From contig NZ_JANUDY010000001.1 of assembly GCF_024809975.1 (NCBI RefSeq), positions 620,001 through 684,000 of the forward strand: a stretch of DNA of 64,000 nt. Direction: 5' to 3'. Both the position numbers and the translations under genes were made by a program. The notes below the pieces were generated by a model that searched no databases, had not been told where the DNA came from, and saw nothing but the letters and a program-made list of their open reading frames with translations. Source of the DNA: Comamonas sp. BIGb0152. Lineage in GTDB: Bacteria; Pseudomonadota; Gammaproteobacteria; Burkholderiales; Burkholderiaceae_C. This document shows positions 51,838 to 61,731 of this stretch, piece by piece (positions within the stretch are counted from its first letter, which is position 1; each line of letters starts with the position of its first letter).

Positions 51838-51903
51838 GACGGAATCCTTTCTGGTGAACCAGCAGCTGCTGGTACAAGCGGCAAGCTGCCACCATGTAGA
51901 TCT

Positions 51904-51927
51904 AACGCTGCGCAGTGCGGCAGCGTT
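51904..51927. repeat. Intergenic hairpin between the rcnB-like gene and the 58-residue gene
   Basis: Perfect 8-bp arms AACGCTGC (51904-51911) and GCAGCGTT (51920-51927) around an 8-nt loop. No T-run on the minus strand. It could help end the lpxC transcript or sit in the rcnB leader; role unknown. The rest of the roughly 250-bp gap shows nothing else. Confidence 0.4.
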
Positions 51928-52090
51928 TACCGTGCATGCCTGGGCGCGGAGGCTGTGTGTCTTTTGTAAAGTTGCTGCTGTTTCAGCAAAGCCGCATGGC
52001 TACAGGCGATGCAGCGCTTGGGGCCAGCAAGGGCGGGCGGCTGGTTTACCGCACTTTACCTGCCGCACAGTGCCTTGGAACGGGCGCGGC

Positions 52091-52267
52091 TCAGACCATG
52101 CGGCCCACAAAAAGCACAGCGAAGAAGGCCAGACCCGCCACCACGGTCCACTTGACCAGCAGCAAGGACCATTGGCGGTAGCGGCGCTGGCCGGTGCCCA
52201 GGTAAAAGCAAAAGCTGAGGGCTGCCATCAGCACCAGCAGCATGAAGATCCAGCGGAACAGCAGCAT
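52091..52267 (-). CDS. Small two-helix membrane protein, 58 residues
   Basis: I translate it as MLLFRWIFMLLVLMAALSFC... ending ...AGLAFFAVLFVGRMV. Two hydrophobic helices (about 4-22 and 41-57) are joined by a short basic loop (GQRRYRQW). It starts 14 nt after the lpxC stop on the same strand, so it is likely translated from the dcw/lpxC transcript. I do not recognise a family. The frame is clean, hydrophobic throughout and codon use is normal, so I think it is real. Confidence 0.65.
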   Translation of the reverse strand: MLLFRWIFMLLVLMAALSFCFYLGTGQRRYRQWSLLLVKWTVVAGLAFFAVLFVGRMV

Positions 52268-52281
52268 CCGTGCAGACCGGC

Positions 52282-53205
52282 CTACCAGGCCAGTGCAGAT
52301 TGCGCAAAGCCCTGCGGGGCCTCACGCACATGGTCAAAGCTCACGATGTCCCAGGCATCCTGCTGCTGCATCAGCTCGCGCAGCAGCAGGTTGTTGAGCC
52401 CGTGGCCCGAGCGGAACGCGCTATAGGCTGCCAACAAGGGGTAGCCCACGATGTAGAGGTCCCCGATCGCGTCCAGAATCTTGTGCTTGACGAACTCGTC
52501 GTCATAGCGCAAACCATCGCTGTTGAGCACCTTGTAGTCGTCCATGACGATGGCATTGTCCAGGCCACCGCCCAGTGCCAGGCCATTGGAGCGCAGCATC
52601 TCCACATCCTTGGTAAAGCCAAAGGTGCGGGCGCGGGCGATATCGCGGCTGTAGTTGCCAATGCCCAGGTCGAACTCATAGGTCTGGCCGGTCGAATCGA
52701 CCGCAGGGTGCGAAAAGTCAATCTCGAAGCGCAGCTTGTAGCCGTGGTAGGGGTCCAGCCGCGCCCATTTCTGCGCCGCGCCCTCGCCCTGGCGGATCTC
52801 GACGGGCTTGAGCAGGCGCAAAAAGCGCTTGGGGGCGTTTTGCAACTCAATACCTGCGCTTTGCAGCAGAAACACGAAGGAGGCTGACGAACCATCGAGG
52901 ATCGGGATCTCCTCGGCCGTCACATCGATATAGAGGTTGTCGATGCCCAGACCGGCACAGGCGGACATCACATGCTCGACCGTATGGATGCGCACATCGC
53001 CTTTGCCCAGGGTCGAGGCCATGCGGGTATCGACCACCGCTTCGGCATTGACCGGAATATCGACCGGCTCGGGCAAATCCACCCGGCGAAACACAATGCC
53101 CGTGTTGGGTTGTGCAGGGCGCAGGGTGAGCTCGACCCGCTGGCCGCTGTGCAGGCCCACGCCGACGGCACGGGTTAAAGACTTGATGGTTCGTTGCTGG
53201 AGCAT
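52282..53205 (-). CDS. lpxC: UDP-3-O-acyl-N-acetylglucosamine deacetylase
   Basis: LpxC does the committed step of lipid A synthesis, zinc-dependent deacetylation. The 307-residue protein starts [21 protein letters not shown] and has the zinc/catalytic blocks [17 protein letters not shown] (His), [21 protein letters not shown] and [14 protein letters not shown]. Last standard gene of the dcw region; ftsZ is 277 bp upstream with a terminator between. Levels are normally set by FtsH proteolysis of the C-terminus. Confidence 0.97.
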   Translation of the reverse strand: MLQQRTIKSLTRAVGVGLHSGQRVELTLRPAQPNTGIVFRRVDLPEPVDIPVNAEAVVDTRMASTLGKGDVRIHTVEHVMSACAGLGIDNLYIDVTAEEIPILDGSSASFVFLLQSAGIELQNAPKRFLRLLKPVEIRQGEGAAQKWARLDPYHGYKLRFEIDFSHPAVDSTGQTYEFDLGIGNYSRDIARARTFGFTKDVEMLRSNGLALGGGLDNAIVMDDYKVLNSDGLRYDDEFVKHKILDAIGDLYIVGYPLLAAYSAFRSGHGLNNLLLRELMQQQDAWDIVSFDHVREAPQGFAQSALAW

Positions 53206-53380
53206 AACTTGTTGATTTTACGCTGTACGCACGCCCAGGACGCGCAAAAATGCCAATCACCCAGATAGTGCAAGCCTTGTAGGACACCGCACTTGCCTTG
53301 CCGGCCTATCTGTGCACAAAGCCGCCCACCCAACGGTGGCGCTGGCAGGCGGGGGGCCAGCGAACAACAACGCAGACCTC

Positions 53381-53420
53381 TAACAACAACGCGCTGAACC
53401 CCCGAAAGGTTTCAGCGCGC
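53381..53420 (-). terminator. Probable terminator after ftsZ
   Basis: On the minus strand a stem (CGCGCTGAAACC / GGTTCAGCGCG, one bulge) with a CGGGGG-containing loop is followed by TTGTTGTTAG, a broken T-run. It is about 60 nt after the ftsZ stop and before lpxC. Confidence 0.55.
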
Positions 53421-53482
53421 TGTGTTCAAAGCCCGGTCCGCCCAGAAGGGAGAACCGGCTTACAGAAAGCCCCGCAAGGCGA

Positions 53483-54730
53483 TCAGTCGGCCTGCTTGCG
53501 CAGGAATGCGGGGATCTCCAGGTCTTCCATGCCGCTGGAAGACATGGCATCCACGCGGGCCGACGCCGCATTGCGGCCGGTGCGCCACACGGACGGGGTC
53601 TTCTTGTCGGCAAAGTCGTTGGCAAAGGCATTGCCCATGGGCACCGCATTTTGCACACCCAGACCCGACACGGGGCTGTTGACCGACTGGGGCGTGTAGG
53701 CGATGTCGTCGGTGCCGGTGCGCAGACCCGCGCTGCCCTGGATCACCGAGATCGGCTGGCGCTTGGCCACAGGACGCGACAGGCCGGTAGCCAGCACGGT
53801 CACGCGGATCTCTTCGCCCAGGGTTTCGTCGTAAGCGGCGCCGAAGATGACGTGCGACTCTGGCGAGGCGTAGGCATTGATGGTGCTCATGGCCTGGCGC
53901 GATTCGGCCAGCTTCAGGCTGCCCTTGGTCGCGGTCACCAGCACCAGGATGCCCTTGGCGCCCGACAGATCGATGCCTTCCAGCAGCGGGCAAGCAACGG
54001 CTTGTTCCGCCGCAATGCGTGCACGGTCAGGGCCGCTGGCCGTGGCCGTGCCCATCATCGCCTTGCCTGGCTCGCTCATCACGGTCTTCACGTCGGCAAA
54101 GTCGACGTTGATGTAGCCATGGTCGTTGATGATCTCGGAGATACCGCCGACCGCGTTCTTCAGCACGTCGTTGGCATGCGCAAACGCCTGGTCCTGGGTG
54201 ATGTCATCGCCCAGCACGTCCAGCAGCTTCTCGTTGAGCACCACGATCAGCGAATCCACATTGGCTTCGAGCTCGCTCAGGCCGCCGTCGGCGTTGGACA
54301 TGCGGCGCTTGCCTTCCCATTCGAAAGGCTTGGTCACCACGCCAACGGTCAGGATGCCCATCTCCTTGGCGACGCGTGCAATCACGGGAGCCGCACCGGT
54401 ACCGGTACCGCCGCCCATGCCAGCGGTGATGAACAGCATGTGCGAGCCCACGATCGCAGCGCGGATGTCTTCGATCGCAGATTCAGCAGCCTCACGGCCG
54501 TTTTCAGGCTTGCTGCCCGCGCCCAGGCCGGTTTCACCCAGCTGGATCACGCGGTGGGCATGGCAACGCTCCAGCGCTTGCGCATCGGTGTTGGCCGAAA
54601 TGAATTCGACACCTTGCACGCTGTTGGCGATCATGTGCTCGACCGCATTGCCACCACCGCCACCGACGCCGATCACCTTGATCTGGGTGCCTTGGTTGAA
54701 TGTGTTGCCTTCATACATTTCGATGGTCAT
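53483..54730 (-). CDS. ftsZ: Cell division protein FtsZ
   Basis: FtsZ is the tubulin-like GTPase that forms the division ring. The 415-residue protein has the signature GGGTGTGAAPVIA, the T7-loop NVDFADVK region and the conserved C-terminal peptide LEIPAFLRKQ that binds FtsA. A strong Shine-Dalgarno (gaggag) precedes the ATG. It follows ftsA by 165 bp. Confidence 0.98.
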   Translation of the reverse strand: MTIEMYEGNTFNQGTQIKVIGVGGGGGNAVEHMIANSVQGVEFISANTDAQALERCHAHRVIQLGETGLGAGSKPENGREAAESAIEDIRAAIVGSHMLFITAGMGGGTGTGAAPVIARVAKEMGILTVGVVTKPFEWEGKRRMSNADGGLSELEANVDSLIVVLNEKLLDVLGDDITQDQAFAHANDVLKNAVGGISEIINDHGYINVDFADVKTVMSEPGKAMMGTATASGPDRARIAAEQAVACPLLEGIDLSGAKGILVLVTATKGSLKLAESRQAMSTINAYASPESHVIFGAAYDETLGEEIRVTVLATGLSRPVAKRQPISVIQGSAGLRTGTDDIAYTPQSVNSPVSGLGVQNAVPMGNAFANDFADKKTPSVWRTGRNAASARVDAMSSSGMEDLEIPAFLRKQAD

Positions 54731-54895
54731 AGCCTGCTCCTCTTGCTCTCGCGTTAATTTGGAAAAAATGGTTTACGAATAATTCACTCTTTAATGAACA
54801 ATGGTTGTCTGGTGGCCCTTTGGGTCTCCAAGGGTCGTACCCTTTGAGTCTTGAAGGGCCGCTTTGCGCCAGCCAACAAGTGGTGTCATGCATGG

Positions 54896-56125
54896 TTAAA
54901 AGTTCCCCACAATAAAGTCCTTCAAACGCCCAAATGCCGATTTCACCGAACCGGACTTCTGGGCCACCTTGTAGCCACGCATGCGGGCCATGCGGGCCTC
55001 TTCCAGCAGGCCCATGACGGTGGCAGCGCGAGGCTGGGCCACCATCTCGGCCAGGGTGCCGGAATACTTGGGAATGCCGCGGCGCACGGGCTTGAGGAAG
55101 ATGTCTTCCCCCAGCTCGACCATGCCCGGCATCACCGCGCTGCCGCCCGTGAGCACAATGCCCGACGACAGCACCTCCTCATAACCAGACTCGCGGATGA
55201 CTTGCTGCACCAGCGAGAAAATTTCTTCGACGCGTGGCTCAATCACACCGGCCAGCGCCTGCTTGCTCAACAAACGTGGGCCCCGGTCACCCAGACCGGG
55301 CACATCCACCTGCGAGTCGGGGTCGGCCAGCAGTTGCTTGGCGCAGCCGCTCTCGACCTTGATGTCCTCGGCGTCCTTGGTCGGTGTGCGCAGCGCCATC
55401 GCGATGTCGCTGGTGATCAGGTCACCGGCAATCGGGATCACCGCCGTATGGCGAATCGCGCCACCGGTGAAGATCGACACATCGGTGGTGCCTGCGCCGA
55501 TATCGACCACGCACACCCCCAGCTCACGCTCGTCATCGGTCAGCACGGCCTGGCTGGAGGCCAGCGGGTTGAGCAGCAGCTGCTCGACTTCCAGCCCGCA
55601 GCGGCGCACGCACTTGATGATGTTTTCAGCCGCGCTTTGCGCACCGGTCACGATGTGGATCTTGGACTCCAGGCGCAGGCCGCTCATGCCGATGGGCTCA
55701 CGCACATCCTGGCCGTCGATGGCAAACTCCTGGGGCTCGACCAGCAGCAAACGCTGGTCGGAGGGGATATTGATCGCCTTGGCGGTATCCAGCACCCGCG
55801 CCACATCGGCGGCTGACACCTCTTTGTCCTTCACCGCCACCATGCCGCTGGAGTTGATGCCCCGGATATGGCTGCCGGTGATGCCGGTGTAGACGCGCTG
55901 GATGTTCAGGTCGGCCATCAGCTCGGCCTCCTTGAGCGCCTGCTGAATGCTCTGCACCGTCGCATCGATGTTCACCACCACACCGCGCTTGAGCCCATTG
56001 CTGGGAGCCACACCCAGGCCCGCCAGCTTGAGCTCGCCATTGCCCAGCACCTCGGCCACGACCACCATGATCTTGGCGGTGCCGATGTCCAGGCCGACCA
56101 CTACGTCTTTGCTATCTCGCGCCAT
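54896..56125 (-). CDS. ftsA: Cell division protein FtsA
   Basis: FtsA is an actin-like ATPase that tethers FtsZ to the membrane. The 409-residue protein starts MARDSKDVVVGLDIGTAKI and has phosphate-binding motifs CVVDIGAGTTDVSIFTGG and GIVLTGGSAVMPG, the 1C domain, and a C-terminal amphipathic helix (SAFGRLKDFIVGNF). It lies between ftsQ and ftsZ, the standard order. Confidence 0.98.
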   Translation of the reverse strand: MARDSKDVVVGLDIGTAKIMVVVAEVLGNGELKLAGLGVAPSNGLKRGVVVNIDATVQSIQQALKEAELMADLNIQRVYTGITGSHIRGINSSGMVAVKDKEVSAADVARVLDTAKAINIPSDQRLLLVEPQEFAIDGQDVREPIGMSGLRLESKIHIVTGAQSAAENIIKCVRRCGLEVEQLLLNPLASSQAVLTDDERELGVCVVDIGAGTTDVSIFTGGAIRHTAVIPIAGDLITSDIAMALRTPTKDAEDIKVESGCAKQLLADPDSQVDVPGLGDRGPRLLSKQALAGVIEPRVEEIFSLVQQVIRESGYEEVLSSGIVLTGGSAVMPGMVELGEDIFLKPVRRGIPKYSGTLAEMVAQPRAATVMGLLEEARMARMRGYKVAQKSGSVKSAFGRLKDFIVGNF

Positions 56126-56184
56126 AGTCAGTAGCCCTCGCTGATCAAGTGATTGGTATGGTTCATGTTTCGCATCTCTCTGTT

Positions 56185-56988
56185 TTATTTTTTGACCGGG
56201 GCTCGGCCCGCAGAAGCGCCCGTCGTCACGCCCTGCATGCGCACCGCATAGCCACCGGCATGGCGCAGATCCGCCGACATCAGCGATGCCACGCTGCGCT
56301 TGTAGGTACCGGTCACCTCTGGCAAAGATTCAACAAATTTACGCACCCGCTCGCTCAGCGCCTCCTCCCGGCCCTGCCCCATTTCAATGACCGCGCCGGA
56401 CTGCAAGGTGGCTTTCCAGCTGCCACTGTTAGACTCCGCCAAGCTCACCAAGGCGTTGTCGAGCTTGGCGTAGATCGGCGCCAGCGCGCGGAACATGGCC
56501 AGCACCTCTTGCGAGCGGCCGGCCGGGCCCGACAGGTGCGGCAGATGCAGCAGATCCGGATCGGTGGAATCACCCTCGAACATCTGGCCGTCGCTGTTGA
56601 GCAGGCGGGATTCGCCCTCTGCACCCCAGATCGCGGCCGCGTCCTGCTCGGTGATCGTCACCGCCAGGGTGTGGGGGAACTCACGCTTGATGCGGGCCTG
56701 GCGCACCCAGGGCGCCTGCTCGAAAATCCGGCGGGTCTCATCCAGGTCCATCGTGAAGAAGTTGCCCTTCAACGCCGGCATCACATTGGCCTGCAACGAC
56801 ACCGCACTGTTGTGCTCCATCTCGCCTTGCACCACGATGCGCGCAATGCTCAGCGCCGGGTGGTGAATAGCCCAGCGAGCCGCTGCCAGCACCAGCAACG
56901 CGCCGCAGCCGAGGAACAATGCCGTGGCCAGCATGTTCATCAGCTTGACGTCGAAGGGGACTGGCATGGTCTGCTCCATGGATCGCAT
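56185..56988 (-). CDS. ftsQ: Cell division protein FtsQ
   Basis: FtsQ is a bitopic divisome protein that recruits FtsL/FtsB. The 267-residue protein has a short cytoplasmic tail, a transmembrane helix (about 17-38), a POTRA domain (about 47-118, beginning SIARIVVQGEMEHNSAVSLQ) and a periplasmic beta domain. The start MRSMEQTMPVPFD is 9 bp after ddl; Met4 or Met8 are also possible. Confidence 0.94.
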   Translation of the reverse strand: MRSMEQTMPVPFDVKLMNMLATALFLGCGALLVLAAARWAIHHPALSIARIVVQGEMEHNSAVSLQANVMPALKGNFFTMDLDETRRIFEQAPWVRQARIKREFPHTLAVTITEQDAAAIWGAEGESRLLNSDGQMFEGDSTDPDLLHLPHLSGPAGRSQEVLAMFRALAPIYAKLDNALVSLAESNSGSWKATLQSGAVIEMGQGREEALSERVRKFVESLPEVTGTYKRSVASLMSADLRHAGGYAVRMQGVTTGASAGRAPVKK

Positions 56989-56997
56989 CTCCTTGTC

Positions 56998-57972
56998 TTA
57001 CAGCTCCGCGCCTTGGGCCGCATCGGTCGATGCGTTCGCCACCAGGTGCAAGCACAGGTCTTCGTAGCTCATGCCGGTGGCACGCGCTGCCATGGGCACC
57101 AGCGAATGGCTGGTCATGCCCGGCGAGGTGTTGATCTCCAGCAAAAACAGCTGCTGGTCCGAGGCGCGCACCAGCACATCGGCACGCGACCAGCCCCGGC
57201 AGCCCAGGGTGCGGAAAGCCTTTTCCGCCAGATCGCGGATCGCCTCCTCCATCTCGGCGGGCAGTTCGCTGGGGCAGAAATACTGGGTGGTGTCGGTGAA
57301 GTACTTGTTCTGGTAGTCGTAGTTGCCCTCGGGCGCCACGATTTTGATCACCGGCAAAGCCTTGGCGCTGCGGCCCTGGCCCAGCACCGCACAGGTCGTC
57401 TCAATGCCCTCGATGAACTGCTCACACAGCACCTCGGGGTCATAGCGGGAGGCCAGTGCATAAGCCTGTGCGCATTCTTCGGGGCTGCTGATCTTGGACA
57501 GACCAATGGTCGAGCCCTCGCGTGCGGGCTTGACGATCATCGGCGCGCCCAGCGCGGCCAGCGCATCGCGCGTGTCCTGCGCGCTGGCAGCCATGCGCCA
57601 CTCGGGGGTGGACAGGCCTTCAAAGCGCCAGATGCGCTTGGTCATGATCTTGTCCATCGCAATGCTCGATGCCATCACGCCAGGGCCGGTGTAGGGAATG
57701 CCCAGCAGTTCCAGCGCGCCTTGCACCGTGCCGTCTTCGCCATGGCGGCCATGCAGTGCGATAAAGCAGCGCGCAAAGCCCTGCTTGCGCAGCTCACCCA
57801 TGTCCTGCTGCGAGGGGTCAAAGGCATGGGCATCCACACCCTTGGACTGCAAGGCAGCCAACACGCCCTTGCCGGACATCAGCGACACCTCGCGCTCTGC
57901 CGAGCTCCCGCCCATCAGCACCGCGACCTTGCCCAAGGCCTTCACATCAATATTTTTCATGGTTTCAGTCAT
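56998..57972 (-). CDS. ddl: D-alanine--D-alanine ligase
   Basis: Ddl makes D-Ala-D-Ala for the peptidoglycan precursor. The 324-residue protein starts [31 protein letters not shown]; its ATG overlaps the murC stop (ATGA). ATP-grasp features: [28 protein letters not shown] and [21 protein letters not shown]. Met5 is an alternative start. Standard position between murC and ftsQ. Confidence 0.97.
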   Translation of the reverse strand: MTETMKNIDVKALGKVAVLMGGSSAEREVSLMSGKGVLAALQSKGVDAHAFDPSQQDMGELRKQGFARCFIALHGRHGEDGTVQGALELLGIPYTGPGVMASSIAMDKIMTKRIWRFEGLSTPEWRMAASAQDTRDALAALGAPMIVKPAREGSTIGLSKISSPEECAQAYALASRYDPEVLCEQFIEGIETTCAVLGQGRSAKALPVIKIVAPEGNYDYQNKYFTDTTQYFCPSELPAEMEEAIRDLAEKAFRTLGCRGWSRADVLVRASDQQLFLLEINTSPGMTSHSLVPMAARATGMSYEDLCLHLVANASTDAAQGAEL

Positions 57973-59405
57973 ACCGCACTCCCCTGGGGAGCCATTCGCT
58001 CTTGCTTGTCCAACGCCAATGCCATCACCTGTGCCGCCACCGCGCCAATCGATCCCGCGCCCATGCACAGCAGCACATCGCCGTCCTGCGCCTGGTCCAG
58101 AATCTGCTGGGGCAGGCTGGCGATCTGCTCGACAAATACCGGCTCCACCTTGCCCGCCACCCGCACTGCGCGGGCCAGCGCCCGGCTGTCGGCCGCCACA
58201 ATCGGCGCTTCGCCAGCCGCATACACCTCGGCCAGCAGCACCGCATCGGCACTGCCCAGCACCTGGACAAAGTCCTCAAAGCAATCCCGCGTGCGGGTGT
58301 AGCGGTGGGGCTGGAAGGCCAGCACCAGCCGGCGCCCCGGAAACGCGCCGCGCGCGGCCGCAATGGTGGCAGCCATTTCGACAGGGTGATGGCCGTAATC
58401 GTCAATAACCGTAAACTCGCCGCCATGAGCGAGCTGGGCCTGGCCATAACGCTGAAAACGGCGCCCCACGCCCTTGAAGCCCTGCAAGGCCCGCTGCAGT
58501 GCGGCGTCGTCAATGCCCAAGGCGGCAGCCACACCGACCACCGCCAGTGCATTGAGCACGTTGTGTTCGCCGGGCAGGTTCAGCACCAGCTCCAGATCGG
58601 GCAAGGCCTGGGCCAGGCGCCGCTGCACGGTAAAGCGCATCTGGCCGTTGTCGGCCTGCAGGTTGACGGCGCGGATCTGGGCGGCTTCACTCAGGCCATA
58701 GGTCGTCACCTGGCAGGCCACGCGCTCGACGATGTCGCCCACCGCCGGGCTGTCGATGCAGACCACGGCATTGCCATAGAAAGGCATGCGGTTCAGAAAA
58801 TCGACAAACGCGTTCTTGAGCCGGCCAAAGTCATGGCCATAGGTCTCCATGTGGTCGGCATCGATATTGGTCACCACCGCCATCACCGGCAGCAGGTTCA
58901 GGAACGAGGCATCGGACTCGTCCGCCTCGACCACGATGTACTCGCCACTGCCCAGGCGTGCATTGGCGCCGGCGCTGTTGAGCTTGCCGCCAATGACAAA
59001 GGTGGGATCGAGTCCTGCCTCGGCCAGCACGCTGGTCACCAGGCTGGTGGTCGTCGTCTTGCCATGGGTGCCGGCAATCGCAATGCCCTTGCGCAGGCGC
59101 ATCAGCTCGGCCAGCATCAGCGCGCGTGGCACTACCGGAATGCCCATGGCCCGTGCTGCCAGCACCTCGGGGTTGTCAGCCTGCACGGCCGTGGAGGTCA
59201 CCACTGCCTGGGCATGGGCGATGTGCGCGGCATCATGGCCCACCAAGGTGGTGATGCCCACATCGCGCAGATGCGCCATGGTGCTGCTGTCCGACAGGTC
59301 CGAGCCCGAGACCACATAGCCCAGGTTGTGCAGCACTTCGGCAATGCCGCTCATGCCAGCGCCGCCGATACCTACAAAGTGAATGCGTTGGATGGCGTGT
59401 TTCAT
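57969..59405 (-). CDS. murC: UDP-N-acetylmuramate--L-alanine ligase
   Basis: MurC adds L-Ala to UDP-MurNAc. The 478-residue protein starts [25 protein letters not shown], with the dinucleotide-binding loop, then the ATP loop [14 protein letters not shown], and DADHMETYG and DDYGHHPVE. Its ATG overlaps the murG stop by 4 bp. Same fold as MurD and Mpl elsewhere in the window. Confidence 0.97.
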   Translation of the reverse strand: MKHAIQRIHFVGIGGAGMSGIAEVLHNLGYVVSGSDLSDSSTMAHLRDVGITTLVGHDAAHIAHAQAVVTSTAVQADNPEVLAARAMGIPVVPRALMLAELMRLRKGIAIAGTHGKTTTTSLVTSVLAEAGLDPTFVIGGKLNSAGANARLGSGEYIVVEADESDASFLNLLPVMAVVTNIDADHMETYGHDFGRLKNAFVDFLNRMPFYGNAVVCIDSPAVGDIVERVACQVTTYGLSEAAQIRAVNLQADNGQMRFTVQRRLAQALPDLELVLNLPGEHNVLNALAVVGVAAALGIDDAALQRALQGFKGVGRRFQRYGQAQLAHGGEFTVIDDYGHHPVEMAATIAAARGAFPGRRLVLAFQPHRYTRTRDCFEDFVQVLGSADAVLLAEVYAAGEAPIVAADSRALARAVRVAGKVEPVFVEQIASLPQQILDQAQDGDVLLCMGAGSIGAVAAQVMALALDKQERMAPQGSAV

Positions 59406-60466
59406 CGTGCCAGCTCCTCGCATGCGTCCGCCACCACCTGTGCGGCTTCCAATTTCTGCATTTTCTTTGCCTTCTGGGCCCTGTCCAACAGGGCCGACCG
59501 CTGCATATTCTCTAGCATCTGAGCCAGGTTTTCCGGGGTCAACACGCTTTGTTGCACCAACCAGCCGGCACCGGCATCCACCAGAAAGCGCGCATTGGCG
59601 GTCTGGTGGTCGTCCACCGCTGCCGGAAAGGGCACAAACACCGCTGCCGCGCCCACGGCTGCCAGCTCGGTCACCGTGCTGGCACCTGCGCGGCAGACGA
59701 TGACATCGGCATCCGCATAGGCCTTGGCCGCGTCATCAATAAAAGGCGTCAGGCTGGCCTGCACGCCGGCGGCGGCGTAGTTGGCCTGCAGTGCATCGAT
59801 CTGCTTGGCGCCGCTTTGGTGGGTTACCACCGGGCGTACGCCGGGCGCCATCCGCGCCAGCGCCTGGGGCACTACCTCGTTCAAGGCCTTGGCGCCCAGG
59901 CTGCCGCCCACCACCAGCAGCTGCAAGGGGCCGCTGCGGCCGGCAAAGCGCTGCGCGGGTTCGGGCTGCTGCAAAAACTCGGCCCGCAGCGGATTACCCA
60001 CCCACTGGCCACCGGCAATCGCATTGGGGAAGGCGCTGAAAACACGCCGTGCCATGCGGGCCAGCAGCTTGTTGGCCATGCCCGGCACCGAGTTCTGCTC
60101 ATGCAGCACGATGGGCACACCCGCCAGCTTGGCGGCCAAGCCGCCCGGCACGGTGATATAGCCACCCATGCCCACGACCACATCGGGACGAACCTTGCGC
60201 AACACGGCGCGGGCCTGCTGCAAGGCCTTGAGCAGACGCCAAGGCATGCCAACCAAGGAGCGCAGGCCCTTGCCACGCACACCCGAGAAAGCCACCCGCT
60301 CCAGCGCAAAGCCCTGGGGCGGCACCAGGCGCTCTTCCATGCTGTCGGGCGCGCCCAGCCAGTGCACCGTCCAGCCACGGCTGCGCAGCTCTTGGGCGAC
60401 GGCCAGGCCGGGGAAAATATGGCCGCCGGTGCCGCCAGCCATGATCAGGGCAGTCTTGCGGCTCAT
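59402..60466 (-). CDS. murG: Lipid II synthase (UDP-GlcNAc transferase) MurG
   Basis: MurG adds GlcNAc to lipid I at the inner membrane. The 354-residue protein starts [24 protein letters not shown], the family G-loop 1, with [15 protein letters not shown] (G-loop 2), [12 protein letters not shown] and [15 protein letters not shown] with [20 protein letters not shown] overlap with ftsW. Confidence 0.97.
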   Translation of the reverse strand: MSRKTALIMAGGTGGHIFPGLAVAQELRSRGWTVHWLGAPDSMEERLVPPQGFALERVAFSGVRGKGLRSLVGMPWRLLKALQQARAVLRKVRPDVVVGMGGYITVPGGLAAKLAGVPIVLHEQNSVPGMANKLLARMARRVFSAFPNAIAGGQWVGNPLRAEFLQQPEPAQRFAGRSGPLQLLVVGGSLGAKALNEVVPQALARMAPGVRPVVTHQSGAKQIDALQANYAAAGVQASLTPFIDDAAKAYADADVIVCRAGASTVTELAAVGAAAVFVPFPAAVDDHQTANARFLVDAGAGWLVQQSVLTPENLAQMLENMQRSALLDRAQKAKKMQKLEAAQVVADACEELAR

Positions 60467-61731
60467 GACCGTGCTCCCCCGGCGCCCATGGCCTTGTTTT
60501 CGCAATCGATGCGCAGCACGATGGCAATCGCCACCAAATTCATCAAGATCGCCGAGCCGCCAAAACTCATCAGCGGCAAGGTCAGCCCCTTGGTGGGCAA
60601 GGCGCCCAGGTTCACCCCGGCGTTGATGAAGGTCTGGAAACCCAGCCAGATCGCGATGCCCTGCGCCACCAGGCCAGAGAAGATGCGGTCCATGCGAATC
60701 GCCTGGCGACCGATCTCGACAATGCGGCGAATCATGAAGAAGAACAGCCCCAGCAGCGCCACAATGCCGACCAGGCCCAGCTCCTCACCAATCACGGCCA
60801 GCAAGAAGTCGGTATGCGCCTCGGGCAGCCAGTGCAGCTTTTCCACGCTGCCGCCCAGGCCTACGCCAAAGATTTCGCCCCGGCCAATCGCAATCAGCGA
60901 ATGCGACAGCTGGTAGCCCTTGCCCAGCGCATGCTTTTCGCTCCAGGGATCGAGGTAGGCAAAAATCCGCTCACGCCGCCATTCCGAGGTCATCACGATC
61001 AGCGCAAACGCGGCCACCAGCACCAGCGCGATCAGGAAGAACATGCGGGCATTGACGCCGCCCAGGAACAAGATGCCCATGGCTATCACGGCGATCACCA
61101 TGAAGGCGCCCATGTCCGGCTCGGCCAGCAGCAGCGCGCCGACGATGCCCACGGCCAGGCCCATCGGCAGCACGGCGCGGAAGAAGCGTTCCTTGACGTC
61201 CATCTTGCGCACCATGTAGTCGGAGGCATACATGATCACCGCGACCTTGGCCAGCTCCGAGGGCTGGAAGTTCATGATGCCCAGCGACAACCAACGGCGT
61301 GCACCGTTCACCACGGTGCCCACATGCGGGATCAGCACCGCGATCAGCAGCAAGATGGAGGCGATAAAGAGCCAAGGCGCCCAGTGCTCCCAGACCTTCA
61401 TCGGAATCTGGAAGGCCAGCACGGCCGCGACAAAGCCTAGGCCCACACTCATCAGGTGGCGCTGGAAGAAGTAGTAATGGGCGATCTTGCCAAAACGCGG
61501 GTTGTCCGGCATCGCGATCGAGGCCGAGAACACCATGACAATGCCCCAGGACAGAATGGCCACCACCAGCCAGATGAGCACCTGGTCGGCACCAAAGATA
61601 TTGGTGGCATTCGATGGCGTCTGACGGTATTCATTGCCACCCACACGCACCGGCAGGATGTCGACGGGTTTTTCACCGGCGGGTTTGAACCAGCCGGAGA
61701 ACCTGCTGCGCAGTCCGGTATCGGCCGTCAT
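60463..61731 (-). CDS. ftsW: Septal SEDS glycosyltransferase FtsW
   Basis: FtsW polymerises septal peptidoglycan with PBP3. The 422-residue protein starts [14 protein letters not shown] and has a cytoplasmic N-terminus of about 45 residues, then ten transmembrane helices with SEDS motifs [43 protein letters not shown] and LPLMSFGGS. Its ATG overlaps the murD stop by 4 bp. Confidence 0.96.
   Translation of the reverse strand: MTADTGLRSRFSGWFKPAGEKPVDILPVRVGGNEYRQTPSNATNIFGADQVLIWLVVAILSWGIVMVFSASIAMPDNPRFGKIAHYYFFQRHLMSVGLGFVAAVLAFQIPMKVWEHWAPWLFIASILLLIAVLIPHVGTVVNGARRWLSLGIMNFQPSELAKVAVIMYASDYMVRKMDVKERFFRAVLPMGLAVGIVGALLLAEPDMGAFMVIAVIAMGILFLGGVNARMFFLIALVLVAAFALIVMTSEWRRERIFAYLDPWSEKHALGKGYQLSHSLIAIGRGEIFGVGLGGSVEKLHWLPEAHTDFLLAVIGEELGLVGIVALLGLFFFMIRRIVEIGRQAIRMDRIFSGLVAQGIAIWLGFQTFINAGVNLGALPTKGLTLPLMSFGGSAILMNLVAIAIVLRIDCENKAMGAGGARS

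Noticed and set aside
51055-51969. Plus-strand open frame (304 codons) across the rcnB-like gene
   Set aside because: Shadow of the minus-strand RcnB-family gene, which has a signal peptide and the family block; the plus frame also crosses a terminator.
56149-58302. Long plus-strand open frame (717 codons) opposite ftsQ, ddl and part of murC
   Set aside because: It is antisense to three certain dcw genes, has no recognisable domain and is His/Gln/Arg-rich, the usual shadow composition in GC-rich DNA.
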